Below, piece by piece: positions 51,717-60,900 of a stretch of 64,000 bases of DNA. The position numbers were made by a program, and so were the translations under genes. This stretch comes from Bin87 sp965220095. GTDB taxonomy: Bacteria > Chloroflexota > Dehalococcoidia > Lucifugimonadales > UBA3495. The stretch is taken from contig OZ244805.1 of assembly GCA_965220095.1 (NCBI GenBank), positions 2,294,001-2,358,000 of the forward strand, given 5' to 3'. Each line of letters starts with the position of its first letter. Position 1 is the stretch's first letter. The notes under the pieces are model-generated. The model worked only from the letters and a program-made list of their open reading frames with translations. It ran no database searches and was not told the origin of the DNA.

Positions 51717-51836
51717 TTTCTGGTGGTTCAAGCGGGGTGGTCCCACCCGTTCCCATCCCGAACACGGAAGTGAAACGCCCCAGCGCCGACGATACTGCTC
51801 TGGTGACGGAGTGGGAAAATAGGTCACTGCCGGGAA
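51717..51836 (+). rRNA. rrf: 5S ribosomal RNA
   Basis: A 120-nt segment with the universal 5S landmarks: TCCCACCCGTTCCCATCCCG, AACACGGAAGTGAAACGCCC, GCGCCGACGATACTG and TGGGAAAATAGGTC. The 5' TTTCTGGTGG pairs with the 3' CTGCCGGGAA. No 16S or 23S gene is adjacent, so this 5S copy is unlinked or solitary. Confidence 0.92.
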
Positions 51837-51845
51837 GTGCAATTA

Positions 51846-51884
51846 GGATAGCAACAGGGCGGCTTTATGGTCGCCCTGCTATCC
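51846..51884 (+). terminator. hairpin following 5S rRNA
   Basis: GGATAGCA-AGGGCG pairs with CGCCCTGCTATCC in a long stem starting 10 nt after the 5S 3' end. There is no T-run. Confidence 0.6.
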
Positions 51885-52182
51885 GCTCCAACTACAGGTG
51901 CCGGCTTCCCCCGTTGTGTTGGCGAGCACTGGCAACGCTGTCAACTTGCGACATCAGCCTGCGGATACTGGCACGAACACCACGTTGAAGACTGGGTGGG
52001 TGTGATGACGCACCGTACGGAGACTGCAAGCCTGATTCCGCCGGAATCGCGAGCTGAAAACCCGTTACCAGCGGCCCCGCCGATAAATTCGGTGGCAAAG
52101 CCGCTTTTATTTTTGTCCAAATGCGGTAAAATGGCGTCCACGGCACCACACCACAAGTCGTAAATCAACCCAGGAGAAACTC
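51885..52182. other. region upstream of clpC
   Basis: No gene is supported here; an open frame at 51867-52163 has no protein-like character. TAAAAT near 52127 could be a -10 box for clpC. I see no CtsR or CIRCE-type operator. Confidence 0.4.
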
Positions 52183-54657
52183 ATGGGCAGCAGATTCGAG
52201 AAATTCTCAGAACGGGCACGGCGGGTTTTGTCCCTCGCCCAGGAAGAGGCGCAGCGGTTCAACCACAACTACATCGGTACCGAGCACATCCTGCTGGGTC
52301 TGGTACGTGAAACCGAGGGCGTAGCCGCTCGAGTCCTGTCCGGCCTCACCGTAGATCTGACCAAGGTGCGGTCGGCGGTGGAATTCATCATCGGTCGTGG
52401 CGAACGCCCGGCGCAGGGCGAAATCGGCCTGACCCCCCGCGCCAAGAAGGTCGTCGAGCTGGCGGTTGACGAAGCGCGCCGGATGAATCACACCTACATC
52501 GGCACCGAGCACCTGCTGATCGGGTTGCTCCGAGAAGGCGAGGGAGTCGCGGCAGGCGTCCTGGAAAGTCTGGGCGTAAACCTGGAAAAGGTGCGCGCGG
52601 AGACCCATCGCATTCTCAGCAATTCCAGCACCGGCACCTCCAGCAGCACCCGTTCCGCGACGCGAACGCCAACCTTGGACCAGCTGGGTGTTGACCTGAC
52701 CAACGCGGCCCTCGGCGGCAAGCTGGACCCCGTTATCGGTCGCGACACCGAGATCGAGCGCGTTACCCAGATTCTGAGCCGACGCACCAAGAACAACCCG
52801 GTGCTCGTCGGCGAGCCGGGCGTTGGCAAAACCGCCATCGTCGAGGCAATGGCCCAGCAAATTTCCTCCGGCAATGTGCCGGAAACCCTCCAGGGCAAGC
52901 GTCTGGTTACTCTGGACATGGGCGCCCTGGTTGCCGGCACCAAATATCGCGGCGAATTCGAAGAGCGGCTCAAGAAGGTCATCGAGGAGATTAAAGTTTC
53001 AGGCAACTGCGTTCTGTTCATCGACGAGATCCATACCATCGTCGGGGCGGGCGCTGCCGAAGGCGCGGTGGACGCGTCCAATATCCTTAAGCCTTCCCTG
53101 GCGCGCGGTGAAATCCAGTGCATCGGCGCTACTACGCTGGACGATTACCGCAAGTATGTTGAACGCGACCCGGCGTTGGAACGCCGCCTGCAACCGGTAA
53201 GGGTCGAAGAGCCGGATGCCGACATGACGGTGAATATCCTGCGCGGGGTAAAGGGTCAGTACGAAGACCACCACAACGTTGATATTACGGAAGAAGCGGT
53301 GCAGGCGGCGGCCACGTTGTCCACCCGCTACATTCCCGACCGGTTCCTGCCGGACAAGGCGATTGACCTACTCGACGAGGCCGGCTCCCGCGTGCGTCTG
53401 CGCGGTAGCCACGCTCCTCAGGAAGTCAAGGACGCAATGGAAGTGCTGGAGCGTGTGCGGAAGGAAAAGGACGACGCTATTGCGTCGCAGCAGTACGAAG
53501 TCGCCGCCGAGTTGCGGGATCGTGAGCTGCACCTCACCGAGAACGTGGGCGACCTGGAACGCGACTGGAAGGCCGGCCGCTCCAAGGAACGAACGCAAGT
53601 TACCGAAGAAGACATTGCGGAAGTAGTGAGCATGTGGACCGGCATCCCGGTTACACGACTCGCTCAGGAGGAGACCGAGCGTCTGCTCCACATGGAAGAA
53701 GACCTGCACAAGCGCATCATCGGCCAGGACGAGGCCATCGTTGGCATCGCTCGGGCGGTGCGGCGCGCCCGTGCTGGCCTGAAGGACCCGCGGCATCCCA
53801 TCGGCGTGTTCCTGTTCCTTGGACCTACCGGGGTCGGCAAGACGGAACTGGTGCGGGCAATGGCCGAGTTCATGTTTGGCCACGAGGACAACATGATTCG
53901 TCTGGATATGTCCGAATTCCAGGAGCGGCACACCACGGCCCGGCTGATCGGTGCGCCTCCGGGATACGTCGGTTACGACGAGGGAGGCCAGCTGACTGAA
54001 GGCGTTCGCCGGAAGAACTACTGCGCCATCTTGCTGGACGAAATCGAAAAGGCGCATCCGGAAGTTTTCAACATCCTGCTGCAAATCTTTGACGCCGGCC
54101 AGTTGACGGACGCGCGCGGACGCCGCGTTGATTTCCGCAACTCCATAATCGTAATGACCAGCAACCTGGGCTCAGACCTCATCAAGCGGGACACCAGCCT
54201 GGGCTTCGCGGTCAAGTCCGATAGCGCCCAAACCGACAACATGGCTTACGAGCGGATGAGAGACAAGGTGATGGACGAAGTGAAGCGCTTCTTCCGACCC
54301 GAGTTCCTCAACCGTCTGGATGCCACCATCGTGTTCCATGCGCTGAGTCGGGAAGAGATTCACCAAATCGTGGACTTGATGATGAACATGGTGCGGAGCG
54401 AGCTCAAGGACAAGGACATCGACATTGAGCTGACCGAGGCCGCGCGCGAGCATCTGGGCGAGAAGGGATTCGATCCGGTGCTGGGTGCCCGCCCGCTGCG
54501 CCGCCTGATCCAGAACGAAGTCGAGGACAAGCTGTCCGACGAACTGCTGGGCGGGAAGATTGCAGAAGGCGACACAGCGATTGTTGACCTTGACGAAGAA
54601 GGGAACGTGGTCGTCAAGGTGCGCAGCAAAGAGATGGCTGCCTTGCCCTCGGCATAA
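52183..54657 (+). CDS. clpC: ATP-dependent Clp protease ATP-binding subunit ClpC
   Basis: An 824-residue AAA+ unfoldase that feeds ClpP. Two N-domain repeats (FSERARRVLSLAQEEAQ ... GTEHILLGLV and RAKKVVELAVDEARRM ... GTEHLLIGLL), first ATPase GEPGVGKTAIVEAMAQQ with VLFIDEIHTIVGAG, an UVR-type middle segment AIASQQYEVAAELRDRE, and second ATPase GPTGVGKTELVRAMAEFMFG with LLDEIEKAHPEVFNILLQ. The UVR-type segment separates ClpC from ClpB. AGGAG lies upstream of the ATG. Monocistronic by layout. Confidence 0.96.
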   Translation: MGSRFEKFSERARRVLSLAQEEAQRFNHNYIGTEHILLGLVRETEGVAARVLSGLTVDLTKVRSAVEFIIGRGERPAQGEIGLTPRAKKVVELAVDEARRMNHTYIGTEHLLIGLLREGEGVAAGVLESLGVNLEKVRAETHRILSNSSTGTSSSTRSATRTPTLDQLGVDLTNAALGGKLDPVIGRDTEIERVTQILSRRTKNNPVLVGEPGVGKTAIVEAMAQQISSGNVPETLQGKRLVTLDMGALVAGTKYRGEFEERLKKVIEEIKVSGNCVLFIDEIHTIVGAGAAEGAVDASNILKPSLARGEIQCIGATTLDDYRKYVERDPALERRLQPVRVEEPDADMTVNILRGVKGQYEDHHNVDITEEAVQAAATLSTRYIPDRFLPDKAIDLLDEAGSRVRLRGSHAPQEVKDAMEVLERVRKEKDDAIASQQYEVAAELRDRELHLTENVGDLERDWKAGRSKERTQVTEEDIAEVVSMWTGIPVTRLAQEETERLLHMEEDLHKRIIGQDEAIVGIARAVRRARAGLKDPRHPIGVFLFLGPTGVGKTELVRAMAEFMFGHEDNMIRLDMSEFQERHTTARLIGAPPGYVGYDEGGQLTEGVRRKNYCAILLDEIEKAHPEVFNILLQIFDAGQLTDARGRRVDFRNSIIVMTSNLGSDLIKRDTSLGFAVKSDSAQTDNMAYERMRDKVMDEVKRFFRPEFLNRLDATIVFHALSREEIHQIVDLMMNMVRSELKDKDIDIELTEAAREHLGEKGFDPVLGARPLRRLIQNEVEDKLSDELLGGKIAEGDTAIVDLDEEGNVVVKVRSKEMAALPSA

Positions 54658-54969
54658 AGGCAGCATCAGGTAAGGGAGCGAACATAGGGGCGTCAAAAAA
54701 TGGCGCCCCTAACTGTTACCGTAATTAGCGAGCCGGCAAACCGCAATTGTGATGTGAAAGCAAGGAAACACCAGGCGCTGGGAATCGTGGAACCGATGGC
54801 TCCGGGGCTGACCTGGTGGCGCCTCACCGACGCCGTTTCACACACCGATGGTTGCACCGACGCTGAATTGGAATTTGTAGCGGAGACCAGCGGCTCTAAA
54901 TCCGGTTGACGATTGGCATGGCCTTGGCTAAATTTTTGTACCGCCACGACGCAGATTGAGGTGACATTC
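54658..54969. other. intergenic region with hairpin and doubtful small ORF
   Basis: AGGGGCG ... CGCCCCT forms a 7-bp hairpin (54687-54711) 30 bp after clpC, a possible terminator without T-run. A 69-codon ORF (54700-54909) overlaps it; it has no ribosome-binding site and no recognisable domain, so I do not annotate it as a gene. Confidence 0.45.
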
Positions 54970-56106
54970 ATGACCAGACGTTTGCTGAAACATTTGGAAC
55001 GGACTTATGGCTTCGACGAAGTTGCCATCGTTCCCGGCGAAGTTACCATCAATCCTGAGATGACATCTACCCAAATGAGCATTGGCGAGTTCGCCTTTGA
55101 TTCACCGGTGCTGGCCTCGGCGATGGACGGGTCTGTTTCGCCGCGCTTCGCCACCCTGATGCACGAAATGGGCGGCCTGGGTGTGCTGAACGGTGAGGGA
55201 CTGTACACCAGGTATGAAGACCCCTATTCGGTGCTGGAAGAAATCATCTCCATGGACCAGTCGGAGGTCACCGAGTTCCTGCAGCAGGTTTATAGCGAAC
55301 CGGTGCAGGAGCGCCTGATTGGGCAAAGGGTGGAGGAAATCAAAAGCACCGGCGCTGTGGCGGCCATGGCGTTTACGCCGGCCACAACCAAGCAATACAG
55401 CCCCCTTGCCGTCGAAGCCGGAGCCGACATCATCGTGGTGCAGTCAACGGTTACCACTGCCCGGCACATCTCGCGGAGTTACACGGGCCTGATTTTCTCG
55501 GAGTTGATCAGCTCGCTGAATGTTCCGGTCGTGGTTGGCAACTGTGTCAGCTACGGCGTGGCTACCGAGCTGATGGAAACCGGGATTGACGCCGTGCTGG
55601 TGGGCGTCGGCCCAGGCGCGGCCTGCACCACCCGTGAGGTTACCGGCGTCGGCGTTCCCCAAGTTACGGCTACCCTAGAATGCGCAGCAGCCCGGGAGGA
55701 TTACTTCCAACGGACCGGGCGATATGTCAGCGTGATTACCGACGGGGGAATTCGCACCGGCGGCGATTTGTGCAAGGCGATGGCCAGCGGGGCGGACGGC
55801 GTCATGCTGGGCACTCCCTTCGCTCAGGCCACGGAAGCCCCCGGCCGTGGCTACAACTGGGGCATGGCCAACGCCCATCCGGAGTTGCCGCGCGGCACGC
55901 GCATCAACGTGGGCACCAAAGGCACCCTGCAGCAGTTGATGCACGGCCCGTCCAACGTTACCAACGGTACCCAGAACCTGGTGGGTGCGCTGCGCGTGGC
56001 GATGGGCATGTGCGGATCGTACACGGTGCGCGATTTCCACCAGACCGACATGATAGTCGCCCCGGCCATCAAGACTGAGGGCAAGCATTTTCAGTTGCTG
56101 GGATAG
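54970..56106 (+). CDS. guaB3: GuaB3-type IMP dehydrogenase family protein
   Basis: A 378-residue IMPDH/GMPR-family TIM barrel without CBS domains. DEVAIVPGEVTINPEM, FDSPVLASAMDGSVSP, ADIIVVQSTV, NVPVVVGNCVSYGVATELM, the Cys loop VGVGPGAACTTREVTGVGVP with catalytic Cys-x-Thr, and ITDGGIRTGGDLCKAMASGADGVMLG are clear. GuaB3 proteins occur in Actinobacteria, Cyanobacteria and Chloroflexota; those tested act as IMP dehydrogenases, others are unassigned. ATG 54970 has GAGGTG upstream. It precedes the selenoprotein gene by 50 bp on the same strand and may form an operon with it. Confidence 0.88.
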   Translation: MTRRLLKHLERTYGFDEVAIVPGEVTINPEMTSTQMSIGEFAFDSPVLASAMDGSVSPRFATLMHEMGGLGVLNGEGLYTRYEDPYSVLEEIISMDQSEVTEFLQQVYSEPVQERLIGQRVEEIKSTGAVAAMAFTPATTKQYSPLAVEAGADIIVVQSTVTTARHISRSYTGLIFSELISSLNVPVVVGNCVSYGVATELMETGIDAVLVGVGPGAACTTREVTGVGVPQVTATLECAAAREDYFQRTGRYVSVITDGGIRTGGDLCKAMASGADGVMLGTPFAQATEAPGRGYNWGMANAHPELPRGTRINVGTKGTLQQLMHGPSNVTNGTQNLVGALRVAMGMCGSYTVRDFHQTDMIVAPAIKTEGKHFQLLG

Positions 56107-56156
56107 GTCAGCGGCCCGAATGGTCCCGCTGCCGGCAACCATAAAGGAGTTTTTGG

Positions 56157-56702
56157 ATGACCACTGGCACGATTCAGATATTGAGTCCGATACCGGAGCA
56201 GAAGAATGCCGCGCGGCCGGCCGCCGGCCGACTGCCCAGCCTGGCCGGCAAGACCATCGGGCTGCTGGAGAACCGGAAGTACCACTCCGATAACTTCCTC
56301 AAGGAACTGCAATGCGTCCTGGAAGAAGATTACGCGGTGGACAAGGTTATCTACTTCCAGAAGTTCAGCTTCAGCGCGCCCTGCTCTGACGAAACGATGG
56401 AGGACGTGATCGCCCAGTGCGATGCGGTGGTGCATGGAATTGCGGATTGAGGTAGTTGCACGGCGTGGGGTCTCCACGACACAGTAATTACCGAAACTCG
56501 CGGCATTCCGTCGGTGAGCGTCATCACGGAAAGTTTCACCCGAGCCGCCCACGCACGGGCGACGGCCCTGGGTATGCCGGCCGTTCAGATTCTGGCGTTG
56601 CCCAGCCCGCTGGCTCCGCGTTCGATCCCCCAAGTTCGGGAACTGGCGCACGAGTACGCCGGCCAGATAGCCTCCATGCTGACCAACGGTAACCAGATCT
56701 AA
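56157..56702 (+). CDS. UGSC-motif selenoprotein (in-frame TGA = selenocysteine)
   Basis: The ATG at 56157 (AAAGGAG upstream) opens a frame reading PSLAGKTIGLLENRKYHSDN, IYFQKFSFSAPC, IAQCDAVVHGIAD. A TGA follows (56448-56450), and then, in the same frame, GSCTAWGLHDTVITETRGIP, PSVSVITESFTRAAHARATA and ALGMPAVQILALPSPLAPRS up to TAA at 56700-56702. Read through, it is a 181-residue protein with Sec98-Gly-Ser-Cys101, the U-G-S-C motif of a known (seleno)protein family in which Cys replaces Sec in other members. A hairpin fitting bacterial SECIS rules starts right after the TGA. The U-x-x-C motif suggests a redox role; the substrate is unknown. Conventional gene callers would split or truncate it. 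Confidence 0.85.
56451..56492 (+). promoter_or_regulatory. SECIS-like hairpin for selenocysteine insertion
   Basis: Immediately 3' of the TGA, GGTAGTT (56451-56457) pairs with AATTACC (56486-56492) in a 7-bp lower stem with one G-U. After an internal loop, CGTGG (56464-56468) pairs with CCACG (56474-56478) under the apical loop GGTCT. The apical loop begins 18 nt after the TGA and starts with GG, as expected for a bacterial SECIS recognised by SelB. Confidence 0.8.
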
Positions 56703-56744
56703 CGAGCTTTCAGACCCAATGAGCTTTTGAGGAGAACTCGCCCT

Positions 56745-57818
56745 ATGGCAAGCAACACGCCGGCTTTGCGTTCTCGGCGGATCGACATTCCTGATTCATA
56801 CGAAGCCATTCAGGACTACTACGAGGACCAGGGCTGGACGGACGGGATGCCAGTCGTTCCGGCTACCGAAGAATCCGTGCGGCGTATGTTGGGCCCCTGG
56901 GGCGAGGACCCGTCGCAATCTCTGGGAGTAACCCAGCCGTCAAACGTTGAGGTTTCGCTGGAGAAGGTTGCCATCAACGCAGTGATGGCCGGCTGCCGTC
57001 CGGAGTATTTTCCGGTGGTGGTAGCGTGCGTCAAGGCGGCCATGCAAACCGAGTTCAATCTGGCGGGATGCCAGGCGACCACCGGCGGAGCCGCGCCGGT
57101 CGTAATCGTCAACGGCCCCATCGCGACGCAACTGGGCATCAACGGAGACTCGGGCTGCTTTGGCCCCGGATACCGCCCGAATGCCACCATCGGCCGCGCG
57201 CTTCGCCTGTTCATCCGCAACGTCGCTGGCCTCATCATCGGTGATATGGACAAGGCGACGCTGGCGATGCCGGGGCGGTATTCGTTCTGCTTCGCCGAAA
57301 ACGAAGCGCGCAGCCCCTGGGAACCGCGTCATGTGGAGCTCGGGTTCAATCCTGAAGACAGCATGGTAACCATCCACGCCATTCGCGCCTTCTACCCCGT
57401 CATGGAGACCACCGTTTCCCGGGGCATCGAGGTTCTGAACACGCTGGTCAAGGCAACGCAGGCGACCGGTTTCTCCAACTACTATCAGATTGGCACCGGG
57501 GCGCAGGTAACGCTGGTGATAAGCCCTGAACACGCCGCTGAAATCGCGGCGGACGGTCTGACCAAGAAGGACGTTCGGGAGTACGTTTACGCCAACGCGC
57601 GAATGTCTATTGAGCAGCTGTCCGGTTTGGCGCATTGGGGCAACCGCAACTACCCGGCCTGGATCGACGACAGCAAACCGGACACCATGGTACCCATCGC
57701 GCCGCGCGCCGATGATATCGTGATAGTAGTTGCCGGCGGCGACGGGCGGCACTCGGCGTGGCTGGCCGGCTGGGGCGTAACCCGGGTGGTTACGCAGAAG
57801 ATCGAGATACCGGGATAG
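56745..57818 (+). CDS. conserved protein of unknown function, partner of UGSC selenoprotein
   Basis: A 357-residue soluble protein I cannot assign to a characterised family. It starts with a tyrosine-rich helix (DSYEAIQDYYEDQGWTDGMP) and has three Cys-Gly-type segments (VMAGCRPEYFPVVVA, NLAGCQATTGGAAPVVIVNG, GDSGCFGPGYRPN), then GRALRLFIRNVAGLIIGDMD, a Glu/His-containing SFCFAENEARSPWEPRHVE and a final Rossmann-like strand IVIVVAGGDGRHSAWLAGWG. GAGGAG precedes ATG 56745. It begins 42 bp after the selenoprotein stop, so the two are almost certainly cotranscribed; a joint redox reaction is inferred. Confidence 0.7.
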   Translation: MASNTPALRSRRIDIPDSYEAIQDYYEDQGWTDGMPVVPATEESVRRMLGPWGEDPSQSLGVTQPSNVEVSLEKVAINAVMAGCRPEYFPVVVACVKAAMQTEFNLAGCQATTGGAAPVVIVNGPIATQLGINGDSGCFGPGYRPNATIGRALRLFIRNVAGLIIGDMDKATLAMPGRYSFCFAENEARSPWEPRHVELGFNPEDSMVTIHAIRAFYPVMETTVSRGIEVLNTLVKATQATGFSNYYQIGTGAQVTLVISPEHAAEIAADGLTKKDVREYVYANARMSIEQLSGLAHWGNRNYPAWIDDSKPDTMVPIAPRADDIVIVVAGGDGRHSAWLAGWGVTRVVTQKIEIPG

Positions 57819-57997
57819 TCTCGCGGGGACAACCGGCCCGCTGCTATTTCGAGCGGCGGGCTTCGCATTTAAAGGGAACGATTTGGCAGCTGATGGGCTG
57901 TTAATGACATAACTTTGTGACTCACAACCATACTGACTGCTATCATTGACTCGGCGTCAATCGGCCCAATGCAGTCCTACCGTCGGGGTTCATAATC

Positions 57998-60900
57998 GTG
58001 TTCACCCACCTTCACACCCACACCGAATACAGTATGCTGGACGGCATCAGCCGCATCCCCGATCTGGTCAACCGGACTCGGGAGCTGGGCATGGACGCCA
58101 TGAGCATCACCGACCACGGTTCCCTCTATGGCGTGGTCGATTTCTACTCCGAGTGCGTCGAAGCCGGCATCAAGCCCATCATCGGCTGCGAAATGTACGT
58201 GGCCCACGGCAGCCGCCATGACCGCACGCCCAACGAGCGCACGGCGAACCACCTGGTTCTCATCGCCAAAGACAACACCGGCTATCGCAATCTGCTCCAA
58301 CTGGTAACCCGCTCCCACCTGGAGGGGTTTCACTACCGCCCTCGCATCGACAAGGAGCTGCTGGAACAGCACCGGCAGGGCCTCATCTGTCTGTCGGGTT
58401 GCCCTTCGGCGGAGGTGCCTACGCTGCTGGCTGATGGCAACTATGATGCTGGCCGGGAGATGGCGGGCTGGTATCGGGAGATATTTGGCGAAAATTACTA
58501 CCTGGAGCTGCAGCACCACGAGCACGTCCCGCAGCTGCCCGCCATCAACGAGAGCCTGATCCGCCTGAACAAGGACACCGGTATTCCCCTGCTGGTTACC
58601 AACGATGCCCACTACGTGCGGCAGCCCGACCACCAGTTTCAGGATGTGTACATCTGCATCCAGACCGGCACCAACGTCCACGACGAAAAACGGCTGCGGA
58701 TGGAGGATTCCTCCTATTACATCAAGTCGTCCGCCGAGATGGCCGCCATGTTCCCCCAGTTCCCGCAGGCGCTGGACATCACCGGAGAGGTTGCCCAGGG
58801 ATGCAACGTGTCGCTGGGTTTTGGGCAGATGCACCTGCCCCGGTACAACACCCCCAACAACGAAGATGCCGACGACTATCTGAAGCGCATCTGCTGGGAA
58901 GGGTTCCGGAAGCGCTACGGCAATAATCACGAGGAAGCCCGCGTCCGCATGGAATATGAGCTGGAGGTGGTGAAGCAGACCAGCTTCGCCAACTACTTCC
59001 TGGTGGTCTGGGACATCATTTCCTTCGTGCGTCAGCAGGACATTCTGTTCGGCGTGAGGGGCAGCGCGGCGGCCAGCATCGTTCTGTACTGCCTCGGCAT
59101 CACCGAGATTGACCCGCTGGAGTACCGCCTCGTGTTCGAGCGTTTCCTAAACTTCGAGCGCAAGGAAATGCCCGACATCGACATGGACTTTCAGGATGAC
59201 CGGCGCGACGAGGTACTGCGCTATGTCATTGACCGCTACGGCAGCGACCGGGTGGCCCAGATCATTACCTTCGGAACCATGGGCCCCAAGGCAGCGCTGC
59301 GGGATGTTGGCCGCGGGTTGGGGATGAGCTACAGCGACGTTGACCGGGTGGCGCGCATGGTGCCCAATCGTTCCCGAACACTGTCCGATGCCCTGACCGC
59401 CAACCCGGAGTTGAAGCAAACCTACGAAAGCGACCCCGCGATGCAGAACCTGGTGGACAATGCACAGGCCCTGGAAGGCATCGTCCACCACGTTAGCACC
59501 CACGCCGCCGGCGTTCTGATTGCCGACGAACCGCTCACCGAAACGGTGCCCCTGCAACGTCCGGCCCGCGGCGACGAAAACAGCCCGGTGATGATGACCC
59601 AGTTCTCCATGGACCCGGTGGCCAAGCTGGGTCTGCTCAAAATGGATTTCCTGGGCCTCACCAACCTTACCATCCTGGACCGCACCATCAAGCTGCTTGA
59701 CAAAGAGCGTGGCATCCGCATCGACCTGGGCCGGCTGGGGCTGGACGACGAAGAAGCCTACGAACTGCTGGGCACCGGCAACACGTCCGACCTGTTCCAG
59801 TTGGAATCCGCCGGTATGCAGCGCTACATCAAAGAGCTGAAACCGTCGAACCTGGGCGACATTGCGGCCATGATTGCCCTGTACCGCCCCGGGCCTATGG
59901 AGCACATCGACCGATTCATTCGCTCCAAGCACGGGCGGGAGGAAGTTACCTACCCCCACCCCAGCATGAAGGAACTGCTGGACGAAACCTACGGCGTCAT
60001 CGTCTACCAGGACCAGGTGCTGCAAATTCTGCAGAACTTCGCCGGCTACACGCTGGGCGCCGCCGACACCGTCCGCAAGGCAATGGGCAAAAAGATTCCC
60101 GCGTTGATGGCCGAGGAACGGGACCGCTTCTTGGCCGGGGCCGTTGCCCAGGGCTACACGGAGACGATGGGCACCGAGATCTTCGACCTCATCGAGCCCT
60201 TCGCCGGCTACGCATTCAACAAAGCCCACAGCGTCAGCTACGGCCTCATTTCCTACTGGACGGCCTATTTCAAGACTCACTACGCGCTGGAGTACATGGC
60301 CTCGGTGCTGAACTGCCGTCTCGACCACGCCGACCGGTACATTGCGTCCATCAACGAATGCACGCGCATGGGCATCACCATCGGGTTGCCCGACGTGAAC
60401 GCATCCGGCGTGCTCTATATGATCGACAAGACGGTGGACAAAACGGCGGACAAGGCGGCCGGCCCGGGCCAGCTGCGCGTCGGTTTGGCGGCGGTGAAAA
60501 CCGTTGGCGAGGGCGCCGTGAACCCCATCGTCGCCGAGCGGACGGCCAACGGCCCCTACACCTCAGTTGGCGATTTCTGCAACCGCGTCGATGTGTCCGG
60601 GTTGAACCGGCGCACCCTGGAAGCGCTGGCCAAGGCCGGGGCGTTCGACTCGCTGGCGCCACGGGCTGCGGTCGTGGGCGCGCTGGATCGCATCTGGGCG
60701 ATGGCGCAGCAGGAGACCCGGAACCGCAACTCCGGGCAGTTCGGTATGTTCGGCAACGAGCTGGACAGCAACTCCGGCGGAACCCTGTTGGAGCTGATCA
60801 CCAACCAACCCGACTACACTGCCCAGGAAAAGGCCGCGCTGGAAAAGGAGTTCCTCGGCGTCGCCATTTCCTTCAACCCCATCCTGGCGCTGGCCGCCGT

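Noticed and set aside
51867..52163. 98-codon ORF between 5S rRNA and clpC
   Set aside because: It starts inside the hairpin that follows 5S rRNA and has no protein-like composition.
54700..54909. Small gene of 69 codons after clpC
   Set aside because: It overlaps a hairpin, has no ribosome-binding site and no recognisable domain.
56448..56450. TGA as a real stop or frameshift pseudogene in the UGSC gene
   Set aside because: Both halves are in the same frame, the downstream part is conserved-looking, the motif matches U-G-S-C and a SECIS-like hairpin follows directly.
59147..60328. Minus-strand ORF of 393 codons inside dnaE
   Set aside because: Antisense to catalytic DnaE motifs, no protein family character.
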